Origin: Symsagittifera roscoffensis
Lineage: Eukaryota > Xenacoelomorpha > Acoela > Convolutidae
Assembly (NCBI RefSeq): GCF_963678635.1
Contig: NC_087064.1
Span: 8,223,671-8,287,670 of the forward strand
DNA: 64,000 nt
Direction of reading: 5' to 3'
The notes under the pieces were generated by a model, which had not been told where the DNA came from, made no database searches, and saw only the letters and a list, made by a program, of their open reading frames with translations. The position numbers and the translations under genes were made by a program. Shown here one piece after another: positions 1 to 12,639 of the stretch (within the stretch, counting starts at the first letter, position 1; each line of letters starts with the position of its first letter).

Positions 1-62
1 GTCCGTAGAATAGAAATTTGTGAATATTAATATTGTAGATAGAAAAATTGTAAATAAAAATC

Positions 63-3000
63 ATGAGGCGAAGTAGGGTACCAATAGCAGAAAAAAGAGT
101 TCTGGTGTCAAAGACAAAACATAACTCGTCGCAACAAAAATTGATGCCGTGGGACCAAAAAGTAACAAGAAAGAACTTTTCAGTGAGCATGGTCAACATA
201 AGAAGCGCAAAGGAAAACAATACGAGAGGAAGCGCTGAAGAGGGACGAACGGAACCTGCTATAGAAATTGATCTTGAGACACCAGATCAGAGTGTTAATG
301 AGGTGGAGAAGAAGACAACGAAGTCGACACCGATGCCGAATGCAGAAGAAAAAAAAGCAAAAGTCGATGGAATTCTCACCGATAGACACTGTGGAGGACA
401 CGACGGGCAATACGCCGGAAACCATAAAGGACGAGTCTCAAAGGAATTGAACGTCATTCACAGAGAGGTTCGCCATGATGGTTGGAATGAAATCAAGAGG
501 CACAGTGGAGGACGAAATGAAGGCCGAGAAAGGTAAAACGTTTGGAAAAGTTTCCACGATAACAACAAAAGCCAACCAAGGCGATGACCAGGTCAAACAT
601 GGGGCAACAGATAGTCATGGGACAACAGCTGACCATGAAACAACAACTCCTCTAGAGCTGGGCAATTTAATGGTGAAGCTACATCAGATCGACAAAAAAC
701 TAAATTGCAGCGAGGAGGATCGAGAAGTGATAAAGAAGGAAATAAGATTAAACAAAAACGAGTACCTGGACAACTATTTTAACCTGGCAAGGGCGACGGA
801 GGAAAAGCTTCAGCAGATGTCAGACAAGGTAGAAGCCACTGACAAAGACCGAGAGGAGAATATCAACAAAGACATGCAAGCAATGAAGCAACGGTATGAC
901 ACTGTGAACAGCAAGTTAGGGAGTCTGGAAACAAGAATGGACACAATGAGCAGGGACATGGCTGAGAGTTCATGTGCCATACAGGCCAAACTGGATGCCA
1001 TCTTGAGAAACTCTACATCACAAGACAGGCCGGTAACAGATCCAACGCAAGGTAACAGAGTTGATTTCGTGGAACCACAACGGAACAAGCGGGAGTCAAC
1101 ACCTTTACCGTTACCCCGGGGTGCAGTGAGCATCGGTCCAGGGGGGGGGGGCAAGACAATTATTAAGAGTGGGACCTCAAATACGACAAATGGCCCGGGG
1201 GATTCCACAACAAGCAACAATGTGGGACCTGATGCCATGACGTGGGCTAGCACCTGGGAGATGATGAACAGGACATTGGAAGCGTTCGCTACGAGAAACA
1301 CTGACTCGAGTGAAAGAGGAGGTGGCAAGTCCAGGAAAACCTTCAAGAAGCCAAAAGAGTTTAAGGACGACTCAGACGGATGCATCGACACTTGGGTGGA
1401 AGTCATGAGACTACATTTGGAACAGGACAACCTGAAAGACGAGAGACAAGCCTGCACAGCGATACTCAGCAACTTAGAAGGCACGGCGTTGAATTGTGTA
1501 CTTGCAAAGAAGGAAGAGGAACGCGATACTGCGGACAAAATCTTTGAGATATTGTTGAATCGATTCGGGTCAGGCATGAAGGGTCACCAAGCGATGACGA
1601 GATTTGAAAGGAGAAGGCAAAAGGACGATTAATCAATTGATCGGTTCCTGGATGATCTTGAGAGCTTGAGACGAAGGAGTGATCCTGAAGAGTCAACAAA
1701 CAGAAGGAACTTTAGCATCGCCTCGAAATTCATCGATGGGGTAAAAAGTGATGACTTGAGAACAATGTTAGCAACGTACTATACACTGTCGAAAGATAGT
1801 GCACCGACTCCAAAAGAAATGAGACAGAAGTCAAGAGAGTACATGCTGATGAAACCCAAGAAATACTCATACTCTGATAACAGGAACATGCAAGGGGGGA
1901 GTCAACCACAGAGGTCGTCAGGGTATAAGCCTAGAGATGATATGGACAAACGCAGGTCATGCGCAAATTGTGGATCAGCGGATCATTATGTGGCGGACTG
2001 CACGACTTATAAACAAGGCATGAACAGTTTGGGTTTCGCTCCGGATGAGGAAGATATGAGCCAGATGGAACAACAGCGGCCTGATCATCAAGATAGGTGC
2101 GAGATGATTCTTCTGCAATCAAGAGGGCCACTTTAGGATGGACTGTCCATTTGTTTGGGAAGCAGTAAAAAAATCAAAGTCATCCGAAACACAAGTTAGC
2201 GTTAGCGGCGATGCAGAACACGAGGAACAGACAAGCCGAGTTTGAAACAAAAAATTCAGAGGAACCCAATGCGGAACTACCGATGAAGACGGTGAAAGCT
2301 GTAACGCAAGTCATAAATGCCATGGTGACCATGACCAGGAAGTCTCCAGAGATAAATTTTGAGAGAGCAGCTGCAGAGGCTATTAACAAAGTGAAACAGG
2401 ACCTAGCGACGAAGGAGATAGAGCAACGATTGAAACAGGAGACTGAAAAGCAGAAGTTAAACGAGACGTTAAGTTGGTCAGTGCCAGTGCCAATAACCGT
2501 AGTGGGAGCGACAAAAAGTGGAAATTGCAACACTCTGAAATTGGTGACGGGAAAGCCATTCGGCATAACAAAGATCGGAGCCAGGATAATGTCGATAATT
2601 ACTGTAGGCGGCCATGAAGTAACGAGGAACTTGAGCGAACCCAGCGCCCAGACAATAATGCACATTGATATGTACGCAGATTACTTAAGTGCAGTAAGTC
2701 CACAGACGACTTCTAGAGCCTTGAGGGCGCTACTCACAAGAGGTGGCAGCAAGTCAGTCCGTGTTGAGAATAGATACACAGAAGCTTATGGTCCTCATGA
2801 GGTGATGTTAAATATAGATAGGATAATTATCTACACAAAAACCATGATAACATGTGATGAGGACCTAGCCAGACAGATGTGGGCAAAGAAGAATTGAAAG
2901 TAAGATCGATTGGACACTGTGAAATGTTAGAAGAGGATACAATGCACATCGGGACGGAGGCAGACGTATCAGCACACGTGCTCGACATAAGTGGCAGAAA

Positions 3001-3457
3001 GACTCAGTTACGCGGGTTACTTGATACGGGAGCAGTTTTGCGTGTTATACCAATCGAGACTTGGGAGCGAGTTGGTTTCGACAAAGATGACTTGATAGAC
3101 TCAAGGATACGGCTGTCAGCTGCAAACAAAGGGGCGCTGCGTGTTTTTGGCAGAACACCAATTATAGCCCTAAATCTAGGGGAACGCAACCTGTGGATGA
3201 GCTTTCTTGTGGCGGAGAACCTAGATGAGTCTGACCAGTTCACTTTAGGCAGAGACTTCATCAGGAATTTTGACGTAAAGATTGATCTAAACAATGCCAT
3301 GTTCAGGATTCGGAACCCGGATAGGAAGTACGTAATTAAACCGATAAATCTGATAATGGCAAATGAGAATAAAGCGCCGGTATTCTTGAGTAGGAGGGTA
3401 AGTCTGAAAGTGAACGAAGCGGCAATTGAAGGCTTTCGGATGAAAAATTATAATTAA
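63..3457 (+). pseudogene. Copy 1 gag-protease segment, broken
   Basis: This stretch is colinear with the first third of the copy 2 polyprotein. It encodes the acidic N-terminus, a coiled-coil segment, the capsid-like region around 1380-1860, a first CCHC knuckle (CANCGSADHYVADC, about 1959-2000) and a protease with LLDTGAV near 3018-3038. Breaks include a frameshift in an A-run near 350, an in-frame TAA at 1630-1632, a small deletion near 2080-2130 that ruins the second CCHC knuckle, and further frame changes near 2190 and 2880. A run of ten or more G at about 1140-1150 adds glycines. It ends at a TAA at 3455-3457 where copy 2 continues. It is a dead coding region rather than a host gene. Confidence 0.85.
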
Positions 3458-6250
3458 TTAAGTGATAACAAGCAAGTATGCATTGTCCCAAATCCAAACA
3501 GTCAAAGTGCTGCTGTTTTAGGAAGATCCTTCTCGATAACCAAGAGCGGCCTATGCGTCAGTGTCTTGTTGAATACTCTTGACATACCCATAACAATCCA
3601 GAGGGGAAGGAAGCTGGGATATGCTTTACCCGTGAAAACTCGATATGAAATGACTGAAAATGTAAAATAGAATGAAGTACTTGAATGCCCCAATCATAGG
3701 GACAAGATTTGTATCTTTAGACGATTAAAGAAAATAAAAGATTCAAGTGGATGAGAGGATGGCAGTGATGTTGAACGCCATCCTGCAGTTAGAGGAGCAA
3801 GGTGAAGGCACAAGGGACAAGATGAATCATAGGGACAAGATTTGTATCTTGAGACGATTAAAGAAAACAAAAGATTCATCAGGTCTTGCAAAGTCACTTA
3901 AGTCAGAGACAGATGATGGACTCTCGAGCTGTTCAAATTTCCCAAAAAGACAAACACTAGGGAAGTGGAAATGGATAAACCAGTTTTACCTGAAATAGAG
4001 CACTTAAGGGGTAAGGTAACGGATGAACAGCTCGAAGCCATCAATGACGTTTTAGAGCTGAAGGACTCGATAAAATACTTGGGAAGGATGGTGGACAGAC
4101 ACGGCATCAGACCAGACCCAGATGCAGTAGAAGCGTTTCTGCCCTGAAAATTGCCAAAAACGGAACATCAGTTGATGAGCTTCCTGGGTTTTGCAAAATA
4201 TTACAGAGAATGACCAGTTCACTTTAGGCAGAGACTTCATCAGGAATTTTGACGTAAAGATTGATCTAAACAATGCCATGTTCAGGATTCGGAACCCGGA
4301 TAGGAAGTACGTAATTAAACCGATAAATCTGATAATGGCAAATGAGAATAAAGCGCCGGTATTCTTGAGTAGGAGGGTAAGTCTGAAAGTGAACGAAGCG
4401 GCAATTGAAGGCTTTCGGATGAAAAATTATAATTAATTAAGTGATAACAAGCAAGTATGCATTGTCCCAAATCCAAACAGTCAAAGTGCTGCTGTTTTAG
4501 GAAGATCCTTCTCGATAACCAAGAGCGGCCTATGCGTCAGTGTCTTGTTGAATACTCTTGACATACCCATAACAATCCAGAGGGGAAGGAAGCTGGGATA
4601 TGCTTTACCCGTGAAAACTCGATATGAAATGACTGAAAATGTAAAATAGAATGAAGTACTTGAATGCCCCAGTAGAAGCGTTTCTGCCCTGAAAAAGGAA
4701 TGTACGTGCTGGACACGGATGCGTCGGTAGTCGCGATTTCTGGCATTCTCCATCAACAACAGGAATGGAACGGGAAGACAGTCTTAAGACCAATGGAGTA
4801 CGGGAGTAAAGTCTTGATTGATACGGAAATGAACTACGGGCGCCGAAAGCAGAGATGTTTGCGGTGGTTTCCTTTGTCGAAAAATATAGAGCATACCTAG
4901 GCAACGAGCCATTCAAACTGCGAGTCGACAACAGGGCACTCAGCTGGCTGAAGACGTACTCAAGGGACCAGAGCTACATTCGAAGGTGGATAGTTTGCCT
5001 GGACGGATACAACATGATAATTGAGCATAAGACAAGAGACAAACATCAAATGCCGACAGCTTGAGTAAGAAGACGGAGTTCTACGAGAGACAGGAACAGA
5101 GGGAGGCGGATAGGCAAGAAATCAAAGATGGCTTCTCCTTCATGGATAAGGAAACGTATGATAGTCTTCCACTCACGAGATGGCTCGACAAGTCAGGCAA
5201 ACCGATAGAAGATCACCCCGAATTACCAAAGGAGCCTCCAGAGAAAACAATCTTGAAGAAGACCCGAGGGATGCCGATAGGGATGATGCTCAAGTCAAAA
5301 ATTGTGAGGGAGACGCTCAAGGCAAAAGGCTATGATCTCAACCAGGTAGAAACGGGAGATGCACAGATAGATAAAGACTTGATGAGATTACTCGAGAAAC
5401 TGGCAGACGATAAATCCGTGATCAAAGAAAAGGGTAAGGAGGAACCGGAAGTCACGATATTGAGAAGGAATGAAACGGTTGGTGGCGAGGACTCCTTAAA
5501 AGAAAAATCTGACGGGAAAGAAGTCGTGCAGTCATTGGTTGATAAAATCCCTGATGACATACTTGATCGGACTCGGGTTAGGAAGAAGAAAGTGGCATTT
5601 AAGAAGGAGGCTGAACACCTTGGACAAGAACAAGAGTCCGGGGAGTGGCCCACAGTGGAAGAAGATGCTGGAGAAGAAAAATTGTCCGGGGAGTGTGAAG
5701 AGTGGGATGAAGATTAGGAGAAGAGCAGCGATGACCAAGATAGTCTGTGCATGATACTGGCGGAAGAGAAGATGAGACACCGCGACAGGGAGCTACAGAC
5801 GGATCCCTCCTCAAGAACGTACAACTTGGATCAGCAGGAAGTGCGAGGAAAGGAAGAACTTGAGAAAATTGCAGTGTCGAGGAAACCATTTAGGGAGCTA
5901 TCGTGCAACTCAAATGTCAGAACAAATCTGGTGCCAGAAGATGACAAGAAGATCATGAGGAGGATAGTATGCGTAAAGCTGAAGGATGACATCCACAACC
6001 CTGGAGAAATGAATGGTCAGATAATAGCACTAAAAGAACACGTCAATTCAAGATATAGGCTGTCGGATCTAATACGGGCTGAAATGAATGACAAGATGAC
6101 AAGTAACCTCTCCAAATGGATCCGGACGGGTTCCAAGAAGGGGGACCTGGAACAAGACAGCTACAAGATCTTGAGCCAATTCTACAAAGACAAAAAAGAT
6201 TTACTCTATCACACAGGTGATGCGGTGGTAGCATGCAAGAGAAAAGATGA
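3458..6250 (+). pseudogene. Copy 1 scrambled pol block with out-of-order duplicated pieces
   Basis: Compared with copy 2, the order here is broken. After the protease come a 60-bp piece matching ORF2 (about 3750-3812), a repeat of the linker (3827-4056), a jump to the RT thumb (KDSIKYLGRMVD, about 4062-4208), a second protease piece (4211-4671, an apparently exact repeat of 3232-3692), a scrap of thumb (4671-4690), then RNase H plus the acidic linker (4691-6250). At 6251 the sequence jumps back to the start of RT. The RNase H-linker block is repeated at 7086-8653 with a few substitutions and indels. Reverse-transcriptase template switching fits this pattern; assembly error in a repeat-rich region is the alternative. 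Confidence 0.75.
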
Positions 6251-9200
6251 CATTACTAGAGAGACATTACTAGAGTATGATATGATAGAACCATCCAAAT
6301 CACCGTGGGTGTGTGGAGTAGTGATGGCCAAAAAGAAAGGCGACCAATTGAGGTTTTGTTGCGACTTTCGGTATCTGAACTCCGTGACGGTGAAGGATGC
6401 CTATCCAATACCTAGAATTGATGAGAGCCTCTCGAAGTTAAGTGATGCAAAGTTTTTTACGACACTTGATTTAGGTTCGGTATTTTGGCAAGTCACACAG
6501 AGGAAGCAGGAAAGGGACAAAACAGGGTTCGCCTGCGAGCTAGGGCTGTTTCAATGGAAACGGATGCCATTTGGTATTTGCAATGCCATGGCCACATTTC
6601 AACGGTTGACGGAACACGCATTGATAGGTGTGACAAAGAAATACGGCAATTTGGTAATGTGCTACGTGGATGACATGGTAATAGCGACGCCTACACTGGA
6701 AGACCACATCGAGCGTCTAGGCGAGGTGTTAGCATGCATGAATAGGTCGGGACTAAAGTGCAAACCGTCAAAGTGCGAGATACTCAAGGACTCGATAAAA
6801 TACTTGGGAAGGTTGGTGGACAGACACGGCATCAGACCAGACCCAGATGCAGTAGAAGCGTTTCTGCCCTGGAAATTGCCAAAAACGGAACATCAGTTGA
6901 AGAGCTTCCTGGGTTTTGCGAACTATTACAAGGAGTTCATCAAGGGCTACGCGGACAAAGTATACCTGATGCATTAACTAATGAGGCACAAAGGCAAGAC
7001 GTTCACGTGGAACAACGCGGCGGAAGAGTCATTCCAGAGAATAAAGAAAGAGTTGTGCGAGGCACCGGTGCTAGGGATGCCAACGGAAAAAGGAATGTAC
7101 GTGCTGGACACGGATGCGTCGGTAGTCGCGATTTCTGGCATTCTCCATCAACAACAGGAATGGAACGGGAAGACAGTCTTAAGACCAATGGAGTACGGGA
7201 GTAAAGTCTTGATTGATACGGAAATGAACTACGGGCGCCGAAAGCAGAGATGTTTGCGGTGGTTTCCTTTGTCGAAAAATATAGAGCATACCTAGGCAAC
7301 GAGCCATTCAAACTGCGAGTCGACAACAGGGCACTCAGCTGGCTGAAGAAGTACTCAAGGGACCAGAGCTACATTCGAAGGTGGATAGTTTGCCTGGACG
7401 GATACAACATGATAATTGAGCATAGGACAAGAGACAAACATCAAAATGCCGACAGCTTGAGTAAGAAGACGGAGTTCTACGAGAGACAGGAACAGAGGGA
7501 GGCGGATAGGCCAGAAATCAAAGATGGCTTCTCCTTCATGGATAAGGAAACGTATGATAGTCTTCCACTCACGAGATGGCTCGACAAGTCAGGCAAACCG
7601 ATAGAAGATCACACCCCGAATTACCAAAGGAGCCTCCAGAGAAAACAATCTTGAAGAAGACCCGAGGGATGCCGATAGGGATGATGCTCAAGTCAAAAAT
7701 TGTGAGGGAGACGCTCAAGGCAAAAGGCTATGATCTCAACCAGGTAGAAACGGGAGATGCACAGATAGATGAAGACTTGATGAGATTACTCGAGAAACTG
7801 GCAGACGATAAACCCGTGATCAAAGAAAAGGGTAAGGAGGAACCGGAAGTCACGATATTGAGAAGGAATGAAACGGGTGGTGGCGAGGACTCCTTAAAAG
7901 AAAAATCTGACGGGAAAGAAGTCGTGCAGTCATTGGTTGATAAAATCCCTGATGACATACTTGAGCGGACTCGTGATAGGAAGAAGAAGTGAGTGGCATT
8001 TAAGGAGGAGGCTGAACACCTTGGACAAGAACAAGAGTCCGGGGAGTGGCCCACAGTGGAAGAAGATGCTGGAGAAGAAAAATTGTCCGGGGAGTGTGAA
8101 GAGTGGGATGAAGATTAGGAGAAGAGCAGCGATGACCAAGATAGTCTGTGCATGATACTGGCGGAAGAGAAGATGAGACACCGCGACAGTGAGCTACAGA
8201 CGGATCCCTCCTCAGGAACGTACAACTTGGATCAGCAGGAAGTGCGAGGAGTTGAAGAACTTGAGAAATTGCAGTGTCGAGGAAACCATTTAGGGAGCTA
8301 TCGTGCAACTCAAATGTCAGAACAAATCTGATGCCAGAAGATGACAGGAAGATCATGAGGAGGATCGTATGCGTGAAGCTGAAGGATGACATCCACAACC
8401 CTGGAGAAATGAATGGTCAGATAATGGCACTAAAAGAACACGTCAAGGCGAGATATAGGCTGTCGGATCCAATACGGGCCGAAATGAATGACAAGATGAC
8501 AAGTAACCTCTCCAAATGGATCCGGACGGGGTCCAAAGAGAAGGGGGACCTGGAAGAAGATAGCTACAAGATCTTGAGCCAGTTCTAAAAAGACAGAAAA
8601 GATTTACTCTATCGCACAGCTGATGGGGTGGTAGCATGCAAGAGAAAAGATGAGGAGAAGATGTTACACAAGCATAACCTCATCATACTGCCACAGTTGT
8701 ATCAGACGGAAGTGTTATTCAGATCGCATGATCAAATGGGGCACCAGGGGATAGACAAGGTGCAACAAAGAATACTTCACAGGTTTGACTGGCGAGGATT
8801 AAGGAAAGCTTGCGAGAGATGGGTGAATGCATGCCTGGCATGCCTGCAAGTGAAAGACCCAAGGAAGATGAAGTTCCTACTCAAATCAGTTGAAAGCTCG
8901 GAATTTAACGAGGTTGTGCAGATAGACCATCAAAAGATCTGTATGACAGAATCGTGATATAACCAGATACTTGTCATAATAGATCATTTCACAAAATTGG
9001 CAGAAGCGGTGCCGTGTCAGACAGCCTCGGCAGAAGAGACTTGTGACCACCTGATAATCCATTGGTATTCACGGTATGGTTGTCCCATGACATTTCAGTC
9101 GGACAACGGCGAAGCCTTCGTGGGGGACCTGACAAAGGAATAGATGAAGAGGTCACACATTGCTCAAGCGCACTCAACGACCTACCATCCCCGAACCGAC

Positions 9201-9779
9201 GGGTTAGTGGAGAGACAGAATAGAAAATTGGTGAACATGCTGAGGGTATACTGCTCAAGATATATGACAGACTGGGATAAATATCTGCCGCAAGTGGTAG
9301 GGGCATACAACAGTACGCAACACTCAACAACAGGAATCAGTCCCTTCATGATGTTGACGGGCAGAGAAAGAGCGATGCCTCTGACATTCTTTTACTCAGA
9401 ATACGAAGGGAAAAAGACATCGCCTCAAACTTATGTGAAAGAAGCGGTTAAGAGACAGCAGGAACTAAACGAGCCCTGCAGGAGGAACACAGCGCACGCA
9501 CAAATAAGACAGCGGAAGAAATACGATGAGAAAATACTGCAAGCGAAACCATATGCAGTGGGCCAATACGTCTGGGTCTTCCAGAATGCTACACCTCCCA
9601 AAGGGACAAAGAAACTACTTAAGAAATGTAGAGGACCGTTCATGATAACGGAAGTGCACCAGCAAGGACGGTTTTACCGCTTGAGTACGGGGTGTGCAGC
9701 GCATTATGAAAACTTGAAACCTCATGTCTCATCCCCAGAATACTGGTGCGTACCACAGAATATAGAGGGACTCGAGTAA
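6251..9779 (+). pseudogene. Copy 1 RT-RNase H-integrase segment, broken
   Basis: From 6251 the order again follows copy 2. RT begins around LLEYDMIEPSKSPW and keeps the YVDD active-site box near 6661-6675. RNase H follows with LDTDASV near 7108, then the acidic linker, the integrase HHCC zinc region (about 8725-8860), the DD35E core and a GPY/F-like module ending near 9775. Breaks are visible: a TAA at 6975-6977, a 2-bp insertion near 7611 that shifts frame, stops near 7990 and 8586, a TGA replacing Gly near 8955, and a TAG near 9142. The RNase H-linker part duplicates 4691-6250. Confidence 0.85.
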
Positions 9780-9782
9780 CTA

Positions 9783-11042
9783 TTGGTGGAGCCAGCTTGT
9801 GAGGAGGTGAACGAAAAAGGCACCAGAGAGAAAAATGATGCCAACGAGGACTTGAGTTTGGATGATAATGAAAAGATAGAAGCGGACTCAGAGGCGGAAT
9901 CCTTTGTGGAAGAAGACTGGAACAATCCGGAGCACGACGAGGTGCCAAAGTGGACGGAACCAGACTTGCCGATGACAGCAAGAACCAGGAGTGGTAATCG
10001 CAAACGGACAGGCATGAGGTACAATAGGTACGGGGATGACTTCTTGATTGACAAGATACGGCCTGATGAATTGAGCGACGAGTTATTGAGAGTGGGCGAA
10101 TTGGTAGCAGACGACGAATGGCAAATCATCAACGACAGCGAACACTACCCGAAGAAAGACTACTCCACACCAGAACAAGAAACAGATCTGGAGCAGAGCG
10201 AGATAGAGAGGAGGGAGAACGCAAACTTGAGAATACTAGAGTGGATGCGTGATGTCAAGAGCAAAGGAGATGAAGGGCAAAGCATCCAGCAGGTCGACTT
10301 GTCAGCAGAACAACACATGAAAACGGAAGATCCCCTCTTCGGTTGGACGGCAACCGACAGGCCGCTCGAAATACCACCAGATAATTTAGACCCAGCATCA
10401 TCGACGGGGACGTCGATAAATATTTTTGTCCGGGGAGTGGGGGTAGGACATACCCACGCCAAAAATTTGATGATAAAGAAACTCAGAGAAGTAAGAGAGA
10501 CCATCGGGCTAGAACTGGGCGAGGAAGAGGCCGAGCCTACCATAGGACGAAATTTCAATACGAAATTTGAAGTACCCAATGAAAACTCGGAGAACATCCT
10601 GATAACGGACAGCGACTTCATTTTGTCATACAGGACTAGCGCGATATGTATAACGGCGGACATGAGCTTCAAATCGAGACTAGAGGCCGACTTCAAGAGA
10701 GAATACCAGAACGTGGAGTTTCTATTCAGACAGAGACCGGGGCTGGGAGGAATGGCTACGCTTCCCCCATCAGTGGCACAAGTTCCGGGCAAATACCTGT
10801 GCTTTCTGGTAACTAGGGTCAATGAAAGGATTACGATAGATCCTGAGCACGTGATGTTAGCACTAACGAGGCTGAGAGACTTCATGATTGAAAGAGAGAT
10901 AGTGGAGGTCTCGATGCCTGTTTATGACCCAAACAGGGGCAAGTTGAGCCCAAGGGAGTTATATGCCATCCTACACGTGGTCTTCGCAGAAACGGAGATA
11001 ATGGTACAACTACACAAGAAATACTATTTGAGTATCGCCTGA
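9783..11042 (+). pseudogene. Copy 1 C-terminal polyprotein segment with macrodomain-like end
   Basis: This 419-codon segment matches the C-terminal 420 residues of the copy 2 polyprotein and is one of the longest unbroken stretches in the decayed copy. A stop just before it (9777-9779) cuts it from integrase. The first half is acidic and low-complexity. The second half, from about 10420, carries INIFVRGVGVG and then a compact alpha/beta-looking domain (SAICITADMSFKSRLEADFK, VPGKYLCFLVTR, VEVSMPVYDPNRGKL) up to the terminal YYLSIA. That order of blocks resembles macrodomains of the TARG1/OARD1 type. The domain is nearly identical in both copies, so it is an inherited part of this element family. 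Confidence 0.7.
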
Positions 11043-11331
11043 GCTACGGGTGGACAACGGAGGTCTTGAGTTGGGGGGTACATGGGGATCTCGAGAAGGG
11101 GTACGTGGAGAACTCGAAGCAAGAAGATGGATTTTAACGTAATTGGCATTATAATTGAAAGAGTTGACGGTGCTAAAACATTAAATGAATCTGCATGCTC
11201 TTAAAAAACTTCCAATTGATCTATTCTAGTAAAAACAAATGGAAGGATAAGTGTTAACTACAATAATGGGGGGGTTTAGGTTAGGAACATAAAACCTTAG
11301 TCTAAAAAGTGGATTTTACTTTCAGATTGAT
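11043..11331 (+). other. Spacer between copy 1 gag-pol and ORF2
   Basis: This noncoding spacer contains CTTGAG and CTCGAG motifs. A short stretch (11139-11159) matches the region just before ORF2 of copy 2 (32254-32276). The 6.4-kb length difference between the copies begins here. The bases AATTGA at 11153-11158 recur at 17585-17590, close to where the copies become alignable again. A pyrimidine tract ending in AG (TTTACTTTCAG, AG at 11324-11325) lies directly before the ORF2 reading frame and could serve as a 3' splice site for a subgenomic ORF2 transcript; that role is inference. Confidence 0.5.
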
Positions 11332-12240
11332 TTGTTAAATCGAGTTGACGAACTAGACGCACTAATTGGAAAGAGAAAAGAAGGTCTTGAACAAAGTTCA
11401 CGATCAGCAAAATTCGAAAGAGATATTTCTCAAGTACTCAAGTTAGTTGGTACGGTAAAACTCAAGTTGGTTGGTACGGTAATACTCGAGTTGGTTAGTG
11501 CGCGAGATCATCTAGAAATCGTAAAAATGGCAGATCAATTTTGGAAATCCATGCCTGCGGCGCTAAAGAGGCCTACGCTCGATGAATTGTACAGACGCTT
11601 GAGGGACCTGGACTACACCCAAGTGGATGAGAGGATGGCAGTTATGTTGAACGCCATCCTGCAGTTAGAGGAGCAAGGTGAATGCAGGGAGTCCGCGACA
11701 GAAGCTGTCTTGATGGTCGGCTATACCACAGAAGGGATATCCAATCAATAACAGACCAGGTGGTTGTCCTGGAATGTGGATGGAGGGGTGAGAGGATTCG
11801 ACTTGGAAAGAAATCATGGCTTGAGCAACAACACTGAGTACGGCGCGGGAGAGTTCCCATTACTTGAGAGGGCGCAGAGGGAGAAGAATAAAGCGAATCT
11901 TGACCGGGATAGCGCGAAACTCGAGAGGGATCAAGCGAATCTGGAGAGAGACCAAGCGATCCTTGAGAGGGACCAGGCGCGGCATGACCTTGATATGTTG
12001 AAAGCAGAGTACCAGCAAGAACAAAGGGTGCGAGAGAACGAGGCGAACTGCGAGCAGTTGAAGTCGGAACTTGAAAAGATCCAGCGGCGACAACGAGAGT
12101 TCGACAGGCAAAAGGAAAAGGGGGCCAGGACTACGGAGCGAGCTGCTGCAGGCTCAAGGCTGGAGTCACGTATGGAGGTGGAGGAGGCTCCCAGGTCAAA
12201 GGGACGATTCAACTTAGACGCGCGGCTCAAGAGCACATAA
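11326..12240 (+). pseudogene. Copy 1 ORF2, N-terminal coiled-coil segment
   Basis: The frame is open from about 11326 (first usable start near 11332) to a TAA at 12238-12240, with one in-frame TAA at 11749-11751. Near 11435-11510 there is a 27-bp triplication encoding LVGTV-type repeats. Between about 11880 and 12120 the protein is a charged coiled coil built on a seven-residue repeat (LERDQAN), reflected in the DNA as 21-bp units. The segment is absent from copy 2. Part of it (11621-11683) is also found as a stray piece inside the copy 1 pol near 3750. The function is unknown; assembly or scaffolding would be a guess. Confidence 0.65.
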
Positions 12241-12639
12241 AAGAGGGACTGGAAGTGTGGATATCAACCGAATCAGTGTCCTCCCTGCGTGGTTTGGAGA
12301 CAGAACTGATACGCCCACTGATGGACGTGGCACTGCCGGGATATACCCCGAGCTCAACCCCGACAGCAGTCAGGTGAGCGGGAGTTCGTCGCGTCTCAAG
12401 GAATTAAATGAGAGGCTACAGCTGAGAAATCGTGAAAGTCCAACTAGAGTGGAGCTACCCCGACTTGAAGGGAGCAACCGGTCAGGAATGTGGTGATCGC
12501 AATCTATAAGAAGAACACGGATGGCAGATATCACAAGCACAACCGCATAAATGGAACGCGGCGCAGCGGGCGAGAAGGGATTGTTTCCATGACGCCTCTT
12601 GGGCTGAATACTATACACAGCCACGAATACCGGAGGGTG
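12241..12639 (+). pseudogene. Copy 1 ORF2, linker before the first hydrolase domain
   Basis: This stretch is open in another frame (12257-12496, 79 codons) and is rich in Gly, Ser, Arg and Pro. It reads as a flexible linker between the coiled coil and the SGNH domain. Frameshifts at both ends are needed to connect it. I recognise no domain here. Confidence 0.4.
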
